A stretch of DNA of 42,888 nt from Bacillota bacterium (lineage in GTDB: Bacteria; Bacillota; Clostridia; Christensenellales; Aristaeellaceae): contig JAEXCG010000183.1 in assembly GCA_023402355.1 (NCBI GenBank), forward strand, positions 1-42,888, in the 5' to 3' direction. Made by a program: the position numbers and the translations under genes. Positions within the stretch are counted from its first letter, which is position 1; the number at the start of each line of letters is the position of its first letter. The notes under the pieces are model-generated. The model was given only the letters and a program-made list of their open reading frames with translations. It made no database searches and had not been told where the DNA came from. Below, in pieces: positions 7,247 through 15,343 of this stretch.

Positions 7247-8980
7247 ATGATGAAGAAGTTGCTTTCCTGTATCCTGACGCTCGCGCTCGTGCTGTGCGCC
7301 GCGGGGGCCATGGCCGAGGGCTTCACGGCCGGAACCTACACGGGCACGGCGCATGGATTCGGCGGCGAGGTTGCCGCCACCGTCACCCTATCGGACAGCG
7401 AAATCACCGAGATCAGCGTCACCGGCGAGGGCGAGACCGCCGGCATCGGCAGCGAGGCGATCAAGAGCCTGCCGGGCAAGATGCTGGAGGCGCAGAGCCC
7501 GAACGTGGAGGCCATGTCCGGCGCGACCGTGACCTCGACCGCCATCGTCGAGGCCGTGAGCGCGGCGCTTGAGGAGGCGGGCGTGGACGCCGCCGCCCTC
7601 GCGCCCAAGGCGCCGGAGACGGGCGACAAGACCGAGGAGACGATCGAGGCGGACGTCGTGATCGTGGGCGCGGGCGGCGCGGGCATGTCCGCGGCGATCA
7701 CCGCCGCGAACGCGGGCAAGACCGTCGTCGTCGTGGAGAAGGCCGCCATCGCGGGCGGCAACACCACCCGCGCGACGGGCGGCATGAACGCGGCCGAGAC
7801 CTCCGTGCAAAAGGCCGCGGGCGTGGAGGACTCCGTGGAGCTCTTCGTCGAGGACACGATGAAGGGCGGCAAGGAGATCAACGACAGGGAGCTCGTCACC
7901 ACCCTGGCGGAAAATTCCGCCTCGGCCATCGACTGGCTCGATTCCATCGGCGCGCCCCTGCCGGACCTGACGATGCTGGGCGGCTCCTCCGCCAAGCGCG
8001 CGCACCGTCCCGAGGGCGGCGCGGCGGTCGGCAGCTACCTGGTGCCGATCCTGCTGGAGAACTGCGAGAGCAGCGACAAGATCACCATTCTCTACGAGAC
8101 CCCGGCGACCGAGATCCTCATGAAGGACGGCGCGGCGGTCGGCGTAAAAGCCTCCGGCGCGAAGACCGACTACACGATCAACGCGGGCGCGGTCGTGCTG
8201 GCCTCCGGCGGCTTTGCGGCCAGCGAGGAGATGTACACCAAGTATCAGCCCAGCCTGAAGGGCTTCGTCACCACGAACGCGCCCGGCATGACCGGCGACG
8301 GCATCGTGATGGCGGAGGCGGTCGGCGCGGCGACGGTGGACATGGAGCAGATTCAGATTCACCCGACCGTGGAGCAGAGCACCAGCGCGCTCATCACCGA
8401 GGGGCTGCGCGGCGACGGCGCGATCCTCGTGAACGCCGAGGGCAAGCGCTTCATCGACGAATTGCAGACGCGCGACGTGGTTTCCGCGTCGGAGCTCGAG
8501 CAGACGGGCGGCTACGCCTACCTGCTGTTCGACCAGGACCTGCGCGATCGCGTCAGCGCGGTCAACTCCTACGTGAAGAAGGGCCTGACCGTGCAGGGCG
8601 ACACCGTCGAGGAGCTGGCGGCCGCCATGGGCGTGGACGCCGCCTCGCTGAAGGAGACGGTGGACGGCTGGAACGCCGCCATCGAGGCGGGCAAGGACGA
8701 GGCCTTCGGCCGCACGAGCCTTGAATACCCGATCGTGACCGCGCCCTTCTACGCGGTCAAGGTCGCCCCGGGCGTGCACCACACCATGGGCGGCATCAAG
8801 ATCGACGCGAACACCCAGGTCATCGACGCAAACGGCAACGTGATCCCGGGCCTGTACGCGGCGGGCGAGGTCACCGGCGGCGTGCACGGCGCGAACCGCC
8901 TGGGCGGCAACGCGGTGGCGGACGTCATCGTCTTCGGCCGCATCGCGGGCGAGAACGCGGCCGCTTACGCGGGCAAGTAA
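7247..8980 (+). CDS. Exported FAD/FMN flavoprotein reductase, fumarate-reductase type (paralog 1)
   Basis: A 577-residue exported protein. Order: signal peptide (1-23, ending AMA), FMN-binding domain (about 24-112) with SGAT at 91-94 as the expected ApbE flavinylation site, and FAD_binding_2 domain (about 135-577) with GAGGAG at 141-146. The residues that bind dicarboxylate and donate the proton in flavocytochrome fumarate reductases are all matched: His372 (IHP), Arg388 (EGLRGDG), His511/512 and Arg551 (ANRLGG). I infer an extracellular fumarate or fumarate-like reductase fed by a membrane electron-transfer system, as for Listeria FrdA. There are no haem motifs and no lipobox. Urocanate or another enoate remains possible. 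Confidence 0.85.
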   Translation: MMKKLLSCILTLALVLCAAGAMAEGFTAGTYTGTAHGFGGEVAATVTLSDSEITEISVTGEGETAGIGSEAIKSLPGKMLEAQSPNVEAMSGATVTSTAIVEAVSAALEEAGVDAAALAPKAPETGDKTEETIEADVVIVGAGGAGMSAAITAANAGKTVVVVEKAAIAGGNTTRATGGMNAAETSVQKAAGVEDSVELFVEDTMKGGKEINDRELVTTLAENSASAIDWLDSIGAPLPDLTMLGGSSAKRAHRPEGGAAVGSYLVPILLENCESSDKITILYETPATEILMKDGAAVGVKASGAKTDYTINAGAVVLASGGFAASEEMYTKYQPSLKGFVTTNAPGMTGDGIVMAEAVGAATVDMEQIQIHPTVEQSTSALITEGLRGDGAILVNAEGKRFIDELQTRDVVSASELEQTGGYAYLLFDQDLRDRVSAVNSYVKKGLTVQGDTVEELAAAMGVDAASLKETVDGWNAAIEAGKDEAFGRTSLEYPIVTAPFYAVKVAPGVHHTMGGIKIDANTQVIDANGNVIPGLYAAGEVTGGVHGANRLGGNAVADVIVFGRIAGENAAAYAGK

Positions 8981-8991
8981 AAATCAGCACA

Positions 8992-9029
8992 GAAATCGGG
9001 CTCCGGCGCAATGCCGGGGCCCGATTTTT
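8992..9029 (+). terminator. Rho-independent terminator after flavoprotein gene 1
   Basis: A GC-rich hairpin with arms 8993-9006 and 9013-9026, beginning ATCGGG and ending CCCGAT, followed by TTTTT. It separates the flavoprotein gene from the MerR gene. Confidence 0.85.
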
Positions 9030-9140
9030 GCGCGGCCTTATCCGATTTCTAAAAAAGTGACGGAAAAATCTGAAATCACCCTTCAAAAAAGCTGCAAACC
9101 CCCAGCTTATGTCTTATAATAGATACAATGAGGTGAGCAG

Positions 9141-9944
9141 ATGCGCTATAAAATTCACGAGGCCGCCAAGATGCTGGGCATCAGCCCGCAGACGCTGAGG
9201 TTTTACGAGCAGTACGGCATATTGACGCACGAGCGCGCGGGCGAGGGCGGATACCGCCAGTACACCGACGTGAGCATGGACCTGCTGATGAGCCTGCGCA
9301 AGTGCCGCAACTGCGGCTTTACGGTCGCGCAAACCGCGCAGATTCTGCGCGAGGCGGACGGCGGCCGGATCGGCGAGGCGCTGGAGGAGCGCGCCGAGAC
9401 GCTGGAGCGCCAGGCCGAAATGCAGCTTCGCATCGCGGGCAGCCTGCGCGCGACGGCGGCGCTGACCCGCCGCGTCGAAGCGGGCGCCGGCCGGTTTGAA
9501 GAGCGCGAGCGGCCGGAGGGCGTCGCGAGGGTCGTCAAGCGGGCGGGCGAGCAGCGGCCCGAGCCGAGGGCCATGGAGCAGGTGGGCATCTGGGCCGAGT
9601 GGCTGCCGCTCGTGCGCTGGATGATCCGCTATCGGCCGGACGACCTGGAAAAGGGCGAGCGGCCGGACTACGGGTTCATCGTGGACGCGAAAAACGCCGC
9701 GTTTCTGGGCGTGGAGGAGCTGACCGGCATCGAGCACATCCCCCCCTGCGCCTGCCTGTACACCCTGATGCGCTGGCGGACGGGCACGGGGGAGGTGCTG
9801 GACTGCGTGCGCCGGGGGGCGGAGGAGGCGGACCGGCGCGGCCTGCGGCTTTGCGGCGCGCCGATCGTCAGCACGCTGTGGAACGCCGGGGCGACGCAGG
9901 AGCCCGTGAGCTGCGGGGAGTTTTGGTTTCCGATCGAAAAATGA
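9141..9944 (+). CDS. MerR-family regulator with effector-binding-like C-terminal domain
   Basis: A 267-residue regulator. Residues 1-70 form the MerR winged helix (IHEAAKMLGISPQTLRFYEQYGIL, here as two segments around residues 4-28, then GYRQYT), followed by a coiled-coil linker (about 75-115) and a C-terminal region (about 120-267) resembling GyrI/BmrR-type ligand-binding domains. MerR activators open promoters with over-long spacers. The next gene, flavoprotein 2, has just such a promoter 102 bp downstream, so it is the likely target. GAGGTGA precedes the ATG. A TATAAT at 9115-9120 may be its own -10, but no convincing -35 was found. The ligand is unknown. Confidence 0.85.
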   Translation: MRYKIHEAAKMLGISPQTLRFYEQYGILTHERAGEGGYRQYTDVSMDLLMSLRKCRNCGFTVAQTAQILREADGGRIGEALEERAETLERQAEMQLRIAGSLRATAALTRRVEAGAGRFEERERPEGVARVVKRAGEQRPEPRAMEQVGIWAEWLPLVRWMIRYRPDDLEKGERPDYGFIVDAKNAAFLGVEELTGIEHIPPCACLYTLMRWRTGTGEVLDCVRRGAEEADRRGLRLCGAPIVSTLWNAGATQEPVSCGEFWFPIEK

Positions 9945-9983
9945 CAGAGAATTATCAAAAGCCTGTTGACCCTCATATACCTT

Positions 9984-10014
9984 TAACCTTTATAATAAGG
10001 GAAAAGGGCGGGCG
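9984..10014 (+). promoter_or_regulatory. 19-bp-spacer promoter of flavoprotein gene 2 (MerR type)
   Basis: TTGACC and TATAAT are separated by 19 bp rather than 17. That geometry is characteristic of promoters that MerR-family activators untwist. The spacer and -10 region include a tandem direct repeat of ACCTTTA. The MerR gene ends immediately upstream. Confidence 0.65.
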
Positions 10015-10046
10015 CAAGAGCTGCCCGCAAGGGGAGGAATGACAGG

Positions 10047-11849
10047 ATGAAGACAAAGAAGACGCTCAGCGTGCTGCTGGCGCTGGCGCTGACGCTCTGC
10101 CTTGGGATGGCGGGCTTTGCCGAGGACTACACGGCGACGGCCAAGGGCTTCGGCGGCGACGTCACCGTGACGCTGACGGTCGAGGACGGCAAGCTGACCG
10201 ACGTGAAGGCGGAGGGCCCGGACGAGACCGCGGGCATCGGCTCCATGGCGATCGAGCAGCTTCCGGGCGCGATGGTCGAAAGAAACAGCGTCGAGGTGGA
10301 CGCCGTCGCCAGCGCGACGGTCACCAGCACGGCGGTGCTGGCCGCCGCGGCGGACGCGCTGGCTCAGTCGGGCGTGACGCTCGAGGCGGCGCAGCAAGCC
10401 GCCCCCGCGGAAACGGAGGGCGTGAAGCCCGCCTTTGAAAACCCGGACGTCATCGTGATCGGCGCGGGCTTCTCGGGCATGAACGCGGCCCTGGAGGCGG
10501 CGGAAAACGGCGCGAAGGTCTACCTGATCGACAAGAACAACGCCATGGGCGGCTCCATCCGCTTCGCGGGCGGCACGACCTCCGCTGCGGGCGCCAAGAT
10601 GCAGATCGACGCGGGCGTGGAGGATTCGCCGGAAAACTTCCAGGCGGACATCGTGCGCATGGGCGGCGGCACCAACGTCGAGGAGCTGACGCGCAAACAC
10701 ACCGAGTGCGCGGCCGCGGCCATCGACTGGCTGGATAGCCTGGGCGCGGACTTCGGCGATCGCGAGCCGAAGATGTCCTCCTCCTACGACGCGTTCAACG
10801 TGCCGCGCGAGTACCGCGTGCAGGGCGGCGGAAACGCGATGGTCGAGCTGGTGAAGCCGCTGATCGAGCAGCACGTGGAGAAGGGCGACATCGCCCTGCT
10901 GCTGGAGACCGAGGTCGCGGACATCCTCGTCGAGGACGGCGCGGTGAAGGGCGTCGTGCTGACGGACGGCAGCGAATACCGCGCGCCCGCCACGATTCTG
11001 GCGACGGGCGGCTACGGCCACAACGAAGAGCTGCTGCACCGCTATAACTACAAGAACGTGCTGACCATGTCGCCCTCCTTCGTGACCGGCGACGGCTATA
11101 AGTTCGCCGAGAAGGCGGGCGCGATCTTCAACAACATGGACTACCTGCCCGCCTATCCGGGCGGCGTGCCGGTCGGCGGCTTCGACGTCTCCTGCACGGC
11201 CTCCGTGCAGTACCCGGGCGTCATCTGGGTCGACAACACCGGCAGCCGGATGGTGAAGGAGCTGGGCAGCCTGGACAGCGAGCGCAAGGCGGCCTACGCG
11301 GGCGCGCCGGACAACCTCGTGTTCATGATCCTCACCCAGCAGATGAAGGACGCGCAGGACCCGATCCTGAGCGTGGGCGGCGGCTTCTCCGGCAAGCCGG
11401 ACGAGGGCTGGGCCTACTTTGACGAGCTGCTCGCCTCCGGCAACTGCGTGTACAAGGGAGAGACGCTGGAAGAACTGGCAAAGAACGCGGGCATCGACGC
11501 GGCGGGCCTTGCGGCCACCGTGGAGGCCTACAACGGCTACGTGCAGGCGGGCGAGGACAAGGACTTCGGCCGCGCAGCGGACACCATGGTCGCGCTGGAA
11601 GGGCCGTTCTACGCCGTCAAGACCTGCCCGTACGTGATGCTCACCAAGGGCGGCCCGCTGATGAACCCCGACGCGCAGACGCTCAATGCGGACCATGAGC
11701 CCATCCCGGGCCTGTACCAGTGCGGAGAGCTGACCGGCGGCGCGAACGTCGGCGGCAGCGCGAACATCGGCGGCCTGGCGAACACGAGCTGCGTCGTGTG
11801 GGGCAAGATCGCGGGCGCGAACGCCGCGGCCTACGCGCTGGGCAAGTAA
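10047..11849 (+). CDS. Exported FAD/FMN flavoprotein reductase of unknown substrate (paralog 2)
   Basis: A 600-residue paralog of the 7247-8980 product with the same order: signal peptide (1-25, ending GFA), FMN-binding domain (about 26-110), FAD_binding_2 domain (about 133-600) with GAGFSG at 139-144. The flavinylation motif is altered to ASAT (88-91). None of the four fumarate-reductase-type catalytic residues survives: the IHP position reads AYP, the second His segment reads MLTKGG, and the ANRLGG loop reads SANIGG. I infer a different substrate rather than loss of function, because the cofactor motifs and full length are kept. GGGGAGG lies 9 nt before the ATG. The gene follows a MerR gene and a 19-bp-spacer promoter. 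Confidence 0.8.
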   Translation: MKTKKTLSVLLALALTLCLGMAGFAEDYTATAKGFGGDVTVTLTVEDGKLTDVKAEGPDETAGIGSMAIEQLPGAMVERNSVEVDAVASATVTSTAVLAAAADALAQSGVTLEAAQQAAPAETEGVKPAFENPDVIVIGAGFSGMNAALEAAENGAKVYLIDKNNAMGGSIRFAGGTTSAAGAKMQIDAGVEDSPENFQADIVRMGGGTNVEELTRKHTECAAAAIDWLDSLGADFGDREPKMSSSYDAFNVPREYRVQGGGNAMVELVKPLIEQHVEKGDIALLLETEVADILVEDGAVKGVVLTDGSEYRAPATILATGGYGHNEELLHRYNYKNVLTMSPSFVTGDGYKFAEKAGAIFNNMDYLPAYPGGVPVGGFDVSCTASVQYPGVIWVDNTGSRMVKELGSLDSERKAAYAGAPDNLVFMILTQQMKDAQDPILSVGGGFSGKPDEGWAYFDELLASGNCVYKGETLEELAKNAGIDAAGLAATVEAYNGYVQAGEDKDFGRAADTMVALEGPFYAVKTCPYVMLTKGGPLMNPDAQTLNADHEPIPGLYQCGELTGGANVGGSANIGGLANTSCVVWGKIAGANAAAYALGK

Positions 11850-11868
11850 GGAAAGCCCGCTTCTATTG

Positions 11869-11939
11869 AAAAAAACCGCCTCTGGAGACGGCGCCGGCAA
11901 TCGTCCGGCTGGCCGCCGTCTTCAAGGGGCGGTTTTTTT
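11869..11939. terminator. Bidirectional terminator between flavoprotein 2 and the PucR-type gene
   Basis: A run of seven A and CCGCC (11869-11880) pairs with GGCGG and seven T (11928-11939), with further pairing inside (GACGGC at 11887-11892 with GCCGTC at 11915-11920). The A and T tracts allow termination on both strands for these convergent genes. Confidence 0.9.
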
Positions 11940-11942
11940 GCG

Positions 11943-13151
11943 TCACTCGATGTAATCGAGGATGCGCAGCGAGAGGGCGAGGCGAAAGCGCGTCTGCTCG
12001 TCCTCCAGGTCGAGCGCGTAGAGCGCCTCGATGCGGGACAGGCGGTATAGCACGGTGTTGACGTGCACGAACAGCCGTCCCGCCGTGCGGGAGGCCCTGA
12101 AGCCGGACTGCGCGTGCGCGCGCAGGGTCTCAAAGAACTGCGTGCCCTCGCGCGCGTCGTCCGCGCGCATCTTGAGCAGCTGCGGGTGGCAGTAGGAGCG
12201 CAGGGCCTCCGGCGGGAGCCCGGACTCGTAGAAGAGGCCGCATTCGGCGTGATCCTCGAAGAAGACGACGTCGCCCGCCTGCGCGCGGCGAAGCGCGGGC
12301 AGGGCCAGCATGCGCTCCTGCTCGCGGGGGCAGTCCAGCAGATCGCCAAAGACGGGCGAGACGCAGGCCGCGCACTGGCCCTTTTTGAGCAGGTCGGAAA
12401 GGCGGCCCTCCAGCAGCACCGCCTCGCGCGCGGGCGAGCGCTCCGCGCGCAAAAGCGCGCAGGCGCAATCCTCCGCGGGCGTCACCCAGCAGCCGGGGTA
12501 AAGCGCCCCCAGCGAGCGGCGCAGCAGCGGGTAGACGTATTCGAGCACGCCCCCGCGCATCACCGCCGTCAGCAGCCGGTAGCGCGCCTGTTCCTCCGGC
12601 GCGGGCGCGGCGGACTCGACCATCAGGCGCGTGCGCGTCGTGATCTTTCGCCCGAGCAGCGCGCCCAGCAGCTCGTCGGGCGAAAGCATCTGGTGGCTCA
12701 AACCCGCCGCGACGCAGGCGAGGCCGACGAAGCGGCTCGCGAGGCGGATGCGCTCGTCGTCGATCTCCTCCAGGGGCGTCTCCATCTCCAGCACCGAGAT
12801 GTGGCCGAAGAACGTCTTGCCGATGTGCACGTAGCAGAGCTTCAGCCGGTGCGTGTAGGAATCCACGACGAAGGGCCGGTCCCAGTGCTCGCGCCGGTAG
12901 CGCTCGGAGATGAACTCCAGGTAGCGGTCGCTGCCCAGGGGCTTGTCCTTGGGGTAGATGGAATCGAGCAGCTCCTGAAAGTCCGCCTGCGGGTAGCCGG
13001 CGGACTTGACGCTCTTCTCCGGCGCGCCGACGGGCGAAAGGCGCACCGGCGTGCCCAGAAACCGCTCGCAGGCGTCGAGCATCTGTTTGATCGTGCACCC
13101 GTCGAAGGTGAGGCGCATGAGGTCGTCGGCATGGGCGAACGGTGCGGACAA
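11943..13151 (-). CDS. PucR/CdaR-type transcriptional regulator
   Basis: A 402-residue regulator whose C-terminus (about 345-400) is a PucR-type helix-turn-helix: RLFVHVNTVLYRLSRIE followed by a helix ending LSLRILDY. The N-terminal 340 residues hold a probable ligand-sensing region without recognised catalytic motifs. The start is a TTG at 13149-13151; GAGGAGG sits 7 nt upstream, and the next in-frame ATG has no such site. It is transcribed divergently from flavoprotein gene 3, whose -10 lacks a good -35, as expected for an activator-dependent promoter. I infer that it activates gene 3. The effector is unknown. Confidence 0.8.
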   Translation of the reverse strand: MSAPFAHADDLMRLTFDGCTIKQMLDACERFLGTPVRLSPVGAPEKSVKSAGYPQADFQELLDSIYPKDKPLGSDRYLEFISERYRREHWDRPFVVDSYTHRLKLCYVHIGKTFFGHISVLEMETPLEEIDDERIRLASRFVGLACVAAGLSHQMLSPDELLGALLGRKITTRTRLMVESAAPAPEEQARYRLLTAVMRGGVLEYVYPLLRRSLGALYPGCWVTPAEDCACALLRAERSPAREAVLLEGRLSDLLKKGQCAACVSPVFGDLLDCPREQERMLALPALRRAQAGDVVFFEDHAECGLFYESGLPPEALRSYCHPQLLKMRADDAREGTQFFETLRAHAQSGFRASRTAGRLFVHVNTVLYRLSRIEALYALDLEDEQTRFRLALSLRILDYIE

Positions 13152-13298
13152 GCAAAGCCCTCCTCTTGGATAAAATCACAAGCCTCCGCGCGCACGCGGC
13201 CCCGCGGGCGACTGACCCGGGGGCGGATTGTGAAGAAACACAAACAAGACCCGCGAAGTTAAGACGATTATACGACGCATGGAGGCGGAATACAATGC

Positions 13299-13304
13299 TA
13301 TAAT
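13299..13304 (+). promoter_or_regulatory. -10 box of flavoprotein gene 3, no matching -35
   Basis: TATAAT lies 81 bp upstream of the start codon. The -35 position for a 17-bp spacer reads CGCATG, a poor match. The divergent PucR-type regulator could supply activation. Confidence 0.45.
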
Positions 13305-13318
13305 GTCTCTGCACGAAA

Positions 13319-13362
13319 GAAAATCGTCGAAAAGAAGACGAAATCGGTCTTCGGCGATTTTC
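13319..13362 (+). promoter_or_regulatory. Leader hairpin ahead of flavoprotein gene 3
   Basis: GAAAATCGTC (13319-13328) pairs with GGCGATTTTC (13353-13362), one pair being G-U. Inside it GAAGAC (13334-13339) pairs with GTCTTC (13347-13352). The structure lies between the -10 box and the AGGAGG site. It could be an mRNA structure or a DNA operator. The T-run is too short for a normal terminator. Confidence 0.5.
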
Positions 13363-13385
13363 ACAAGCGACAAGGAGGAAGAGAC

Positions 13386-15260
13386 ATGAAGGAGAACATG
13401 AAGCGCTTTGCCGCGCTGGTGCTCAGCGCCATGATGGCGCTGTGCATGCTGCCGGCGCTGGCGGAGGACGCCGTGTTTGAGGACACGGTGGACTGGAACG
13501 GCGAGTACGACGTGGTCGTCGTAGGCTTCGGCGGCGCGGGCGCGGTGACGGCGATCACCGCGGCGGACGCGGGCGCGAAGGTGCTGCTGCTGGAAAAGGC
13601 CCCGGAGGGCGAGGCGGGCGGCAACACGCGCTACGCGGCGCAGATCATCCTCTGCCCGACGGAGCGCGAGGGCGCGATCACCTACTTCAAGGCGATGCGC
13701 GGCGGCTTCGACAACCAGAGCGACGAGGTGATCGAGACGATCGTCGACGGCGCGATGGCCGTGCCGGAGTTTCTCGAAAAGCTGGGCGCGGACCCGGAGA
13801 AGTTCGGCCACTACCCGCTGATCGAGTACCCGGAGCTCGAGGGCAGCGAAGCCATCAGCACCGTGGAGGTGGACGGCGAGCTGTGGACCAGCAAGTTCTG
13901 GCAGCTCCTGCTCAAGAACGTGAACGAGCGCACGGTCGCCCAGAACATCGACCTGTGGTATGAAGCCCCGGCGACGGACCTGATTCAGGACCCGGCGACC
14001 CGCATCATCCACGGCGTGAAGGTGGAAAAGGACGGCCGGGAGCTGAACATCCGCGCCAGGAACGGCGTGGTGCTCTGCTGCGGCGGCTTCGAGAACAACG
14101 AGGACATGATCGAGAACTACGTGCAGATGCCCGAGGCGTACTCGAAGGGCGCGCGCTACAACACCGGCGACGGCATCAAGATGGCGATGGCGGTGGGCGC
14201 GGACCTGTGGCACATGAGCACGCTCTCCGGCCCGGACGTCAACTTCGTGAACCCGGAGACGGGCGTGGCCCCCGGCTACTTCGGCGTGACCTCCACCAAG
14301 AGCGGCGCGTACACCGGCTTTACCCAGCAGAGCGCCATCGTCGTGGGCGCGGACGGCACGCGCTACATGAACGAGACGGTCACCCCCAGCCACGGACACG
14401 TGAACTTCCACGGCATGTGGGTTTCCCAGATCATCCCCAACCCCTCGTACATGATCTTCGACGAGAAGGCGCGCCTGGCCGCCCCGATCTATCCGTCCTG
14501 GAGCGAGGGCAACGCGGACGAGATCGAAAAGGGCTGGATCGTCAAGGCGGACACGCTGGACGAGCTGAACGAAAAGCTCGGCCTGCCGGCGGGCTCGCTC
14601 GCGGCGACGGTCGAGAAGTACAACGGCTACTGCGCGGCGGGCGCGGACCCGGAGTACGCGACGATTCCCGAGTACCTGGTGGCGCTGGATGAAACCGGCC
14701 CCTACTACGCGCTGCCGCTCAAGGCGACTTTCACCAACACCCAGGGCGGCCCGCGGCGCAACGTGCGCTGCGAGGTGCTGGACACCAAGGGCAACCCGAT
14801 TCCGCACCTGTACAGCGCGGGCGAGCTGGGCAGCTTCTACTGCGACATCTACAACGGCGGCGGCAACCTGGCGGAGTGCGTGTTCAGCGGCCGCGCCGCG
14901 GGCGCGAACGCCGCGGAGGCCAAGAGCGACGTGGCGGCCGGGTCCGTGATGGAGGGCAAGACCGCTTACGTGCCCGAGAAGAAGGAAAGCGGCGTCACCC
15001 TTGCCGAGAACGAGCGCATCGGCGAGGCGCAGGGCATGGGCGGCACGCTGAGCGTGAAGGTCACGATGGACGGCGAGAAGATCGCGAGCGTCGAGGTGAT
15101 TTCCCACACCGAGACGGCGGGCATCTCCGACGGCGCCATCGAGAAGATCCCGGCGGCGATCGTCGAGAAGCAGTCCACCGACGTGGACACCGTTACCGGC
15201 GCGACGGTGACCAGCAAGGCCATCATCGAGGCGGTGAACGCCGCGCTCGCCGGCAAGTAA
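13386..15260 (+). CDS. Exported FAD/FMN flavoprotein reductase with C-terminal FMN domain (paralog 3)
   Basis: A 624-residue exported oxidoreductase. The signal peptide (about 1-26, ending ALA) is followed directly by the FAD domain (about 40-510) with GFGGAG at 47-52, and the FMN-binding domain lies at the C-terminus (about 540-624) with TGAT at 604-607 as the flavinylation site. This reverses the order in paralogs 1 and 2. The fumarate-reductase catalytic residues are absent: the substrate loop reads TNTQGGPRRN and the final loop NGGGNLAE, more like ketosteroid-dehydrogenase or Cgr2-like branches. The substrate is unknown. AGGAGG lies 7 nt before the ATG. It is divergent from a PucR-type gene. 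Confidence 0.8.
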   Translation: MKENMKRFAALVLSAMMALCMLPALAEDAVFEDTVDWNGEYDVVVVGFGGAGAVTAITAADAGAKVLLLEKAPEGEAGGNTRYAAQIILCPTEREGAITYFKAMRGGFDNQSDEVIETIVDGAMAVPEFLEKLGADPEKFGHYPLIEYPELEGSEAISTVEVDGELWTSKFWQLLLKNVNERTVAQNIDLWYEAPATDLIQDPATRIIHGVKVEKDGRELNIRARNGVVLCCGGFENNEDMIENYVQMPEAYSKGARYNTGDGIKMAMAVGADLWHMSTLSGPDVNFVNPETGVAPGYFGVTSTKSGAYTGFTQQSAIVVGADGTRYMNETVTPSHGHVNFHGMWVSQIIPNPSYMIFDEKARLAAPIYPSWSEGNADEIEKGWIVKADTLDELNEKLGLPAGSLAATVEKYNGYCAAGADPEYATIPEYLVALDETGPYYALPLKATFTNTQGGPRRNVRCEVLDTKGNPIPHLYSAGELGSFYCDIYNGGGNLAECVFSGRAAGANAAEAKSDVAAGSVMEGKTAYVPEKKESGVTLAENERIGEAQGMGGTLSVKVTMDGEKIASVEVISHTETAGISDGAIEKIPAAIVEKQSTDVDTVTGATVTSKAIIEAVNAALAGK

Positions 15261-15284
15261 ATCCCTGGCAAAATGAAATAAACG

Positions 15285-15335
15285 AAACCGGCCGGAGCGG
15301 CCCGCAGGTATGCGAGCGGCTCCGGCCGGTTTTTT
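15285..15335. terminator. Terminator between flavoprotein 3 and the tandem GntR gene
   Basis: Arms 15286-15298 and 15319-15331 (CCGGCCGGAGC with GCTCCGGCCGG) are followed on the plus strand by a T-run. On the minus strand a weaker T-rich stretch follows, so it may serve both convergent genes. Confidence 0.85.
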
Positions 15336-15343
15336 GTGGGGGA

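Noticed and set aside
9115..9120. Complete sigma-A promoter for the MerR gene at 9141
   Set aside because: TATAAT is present but no -35 match was found at 16-19 bp, so only the -10 is mentioned with the gene.
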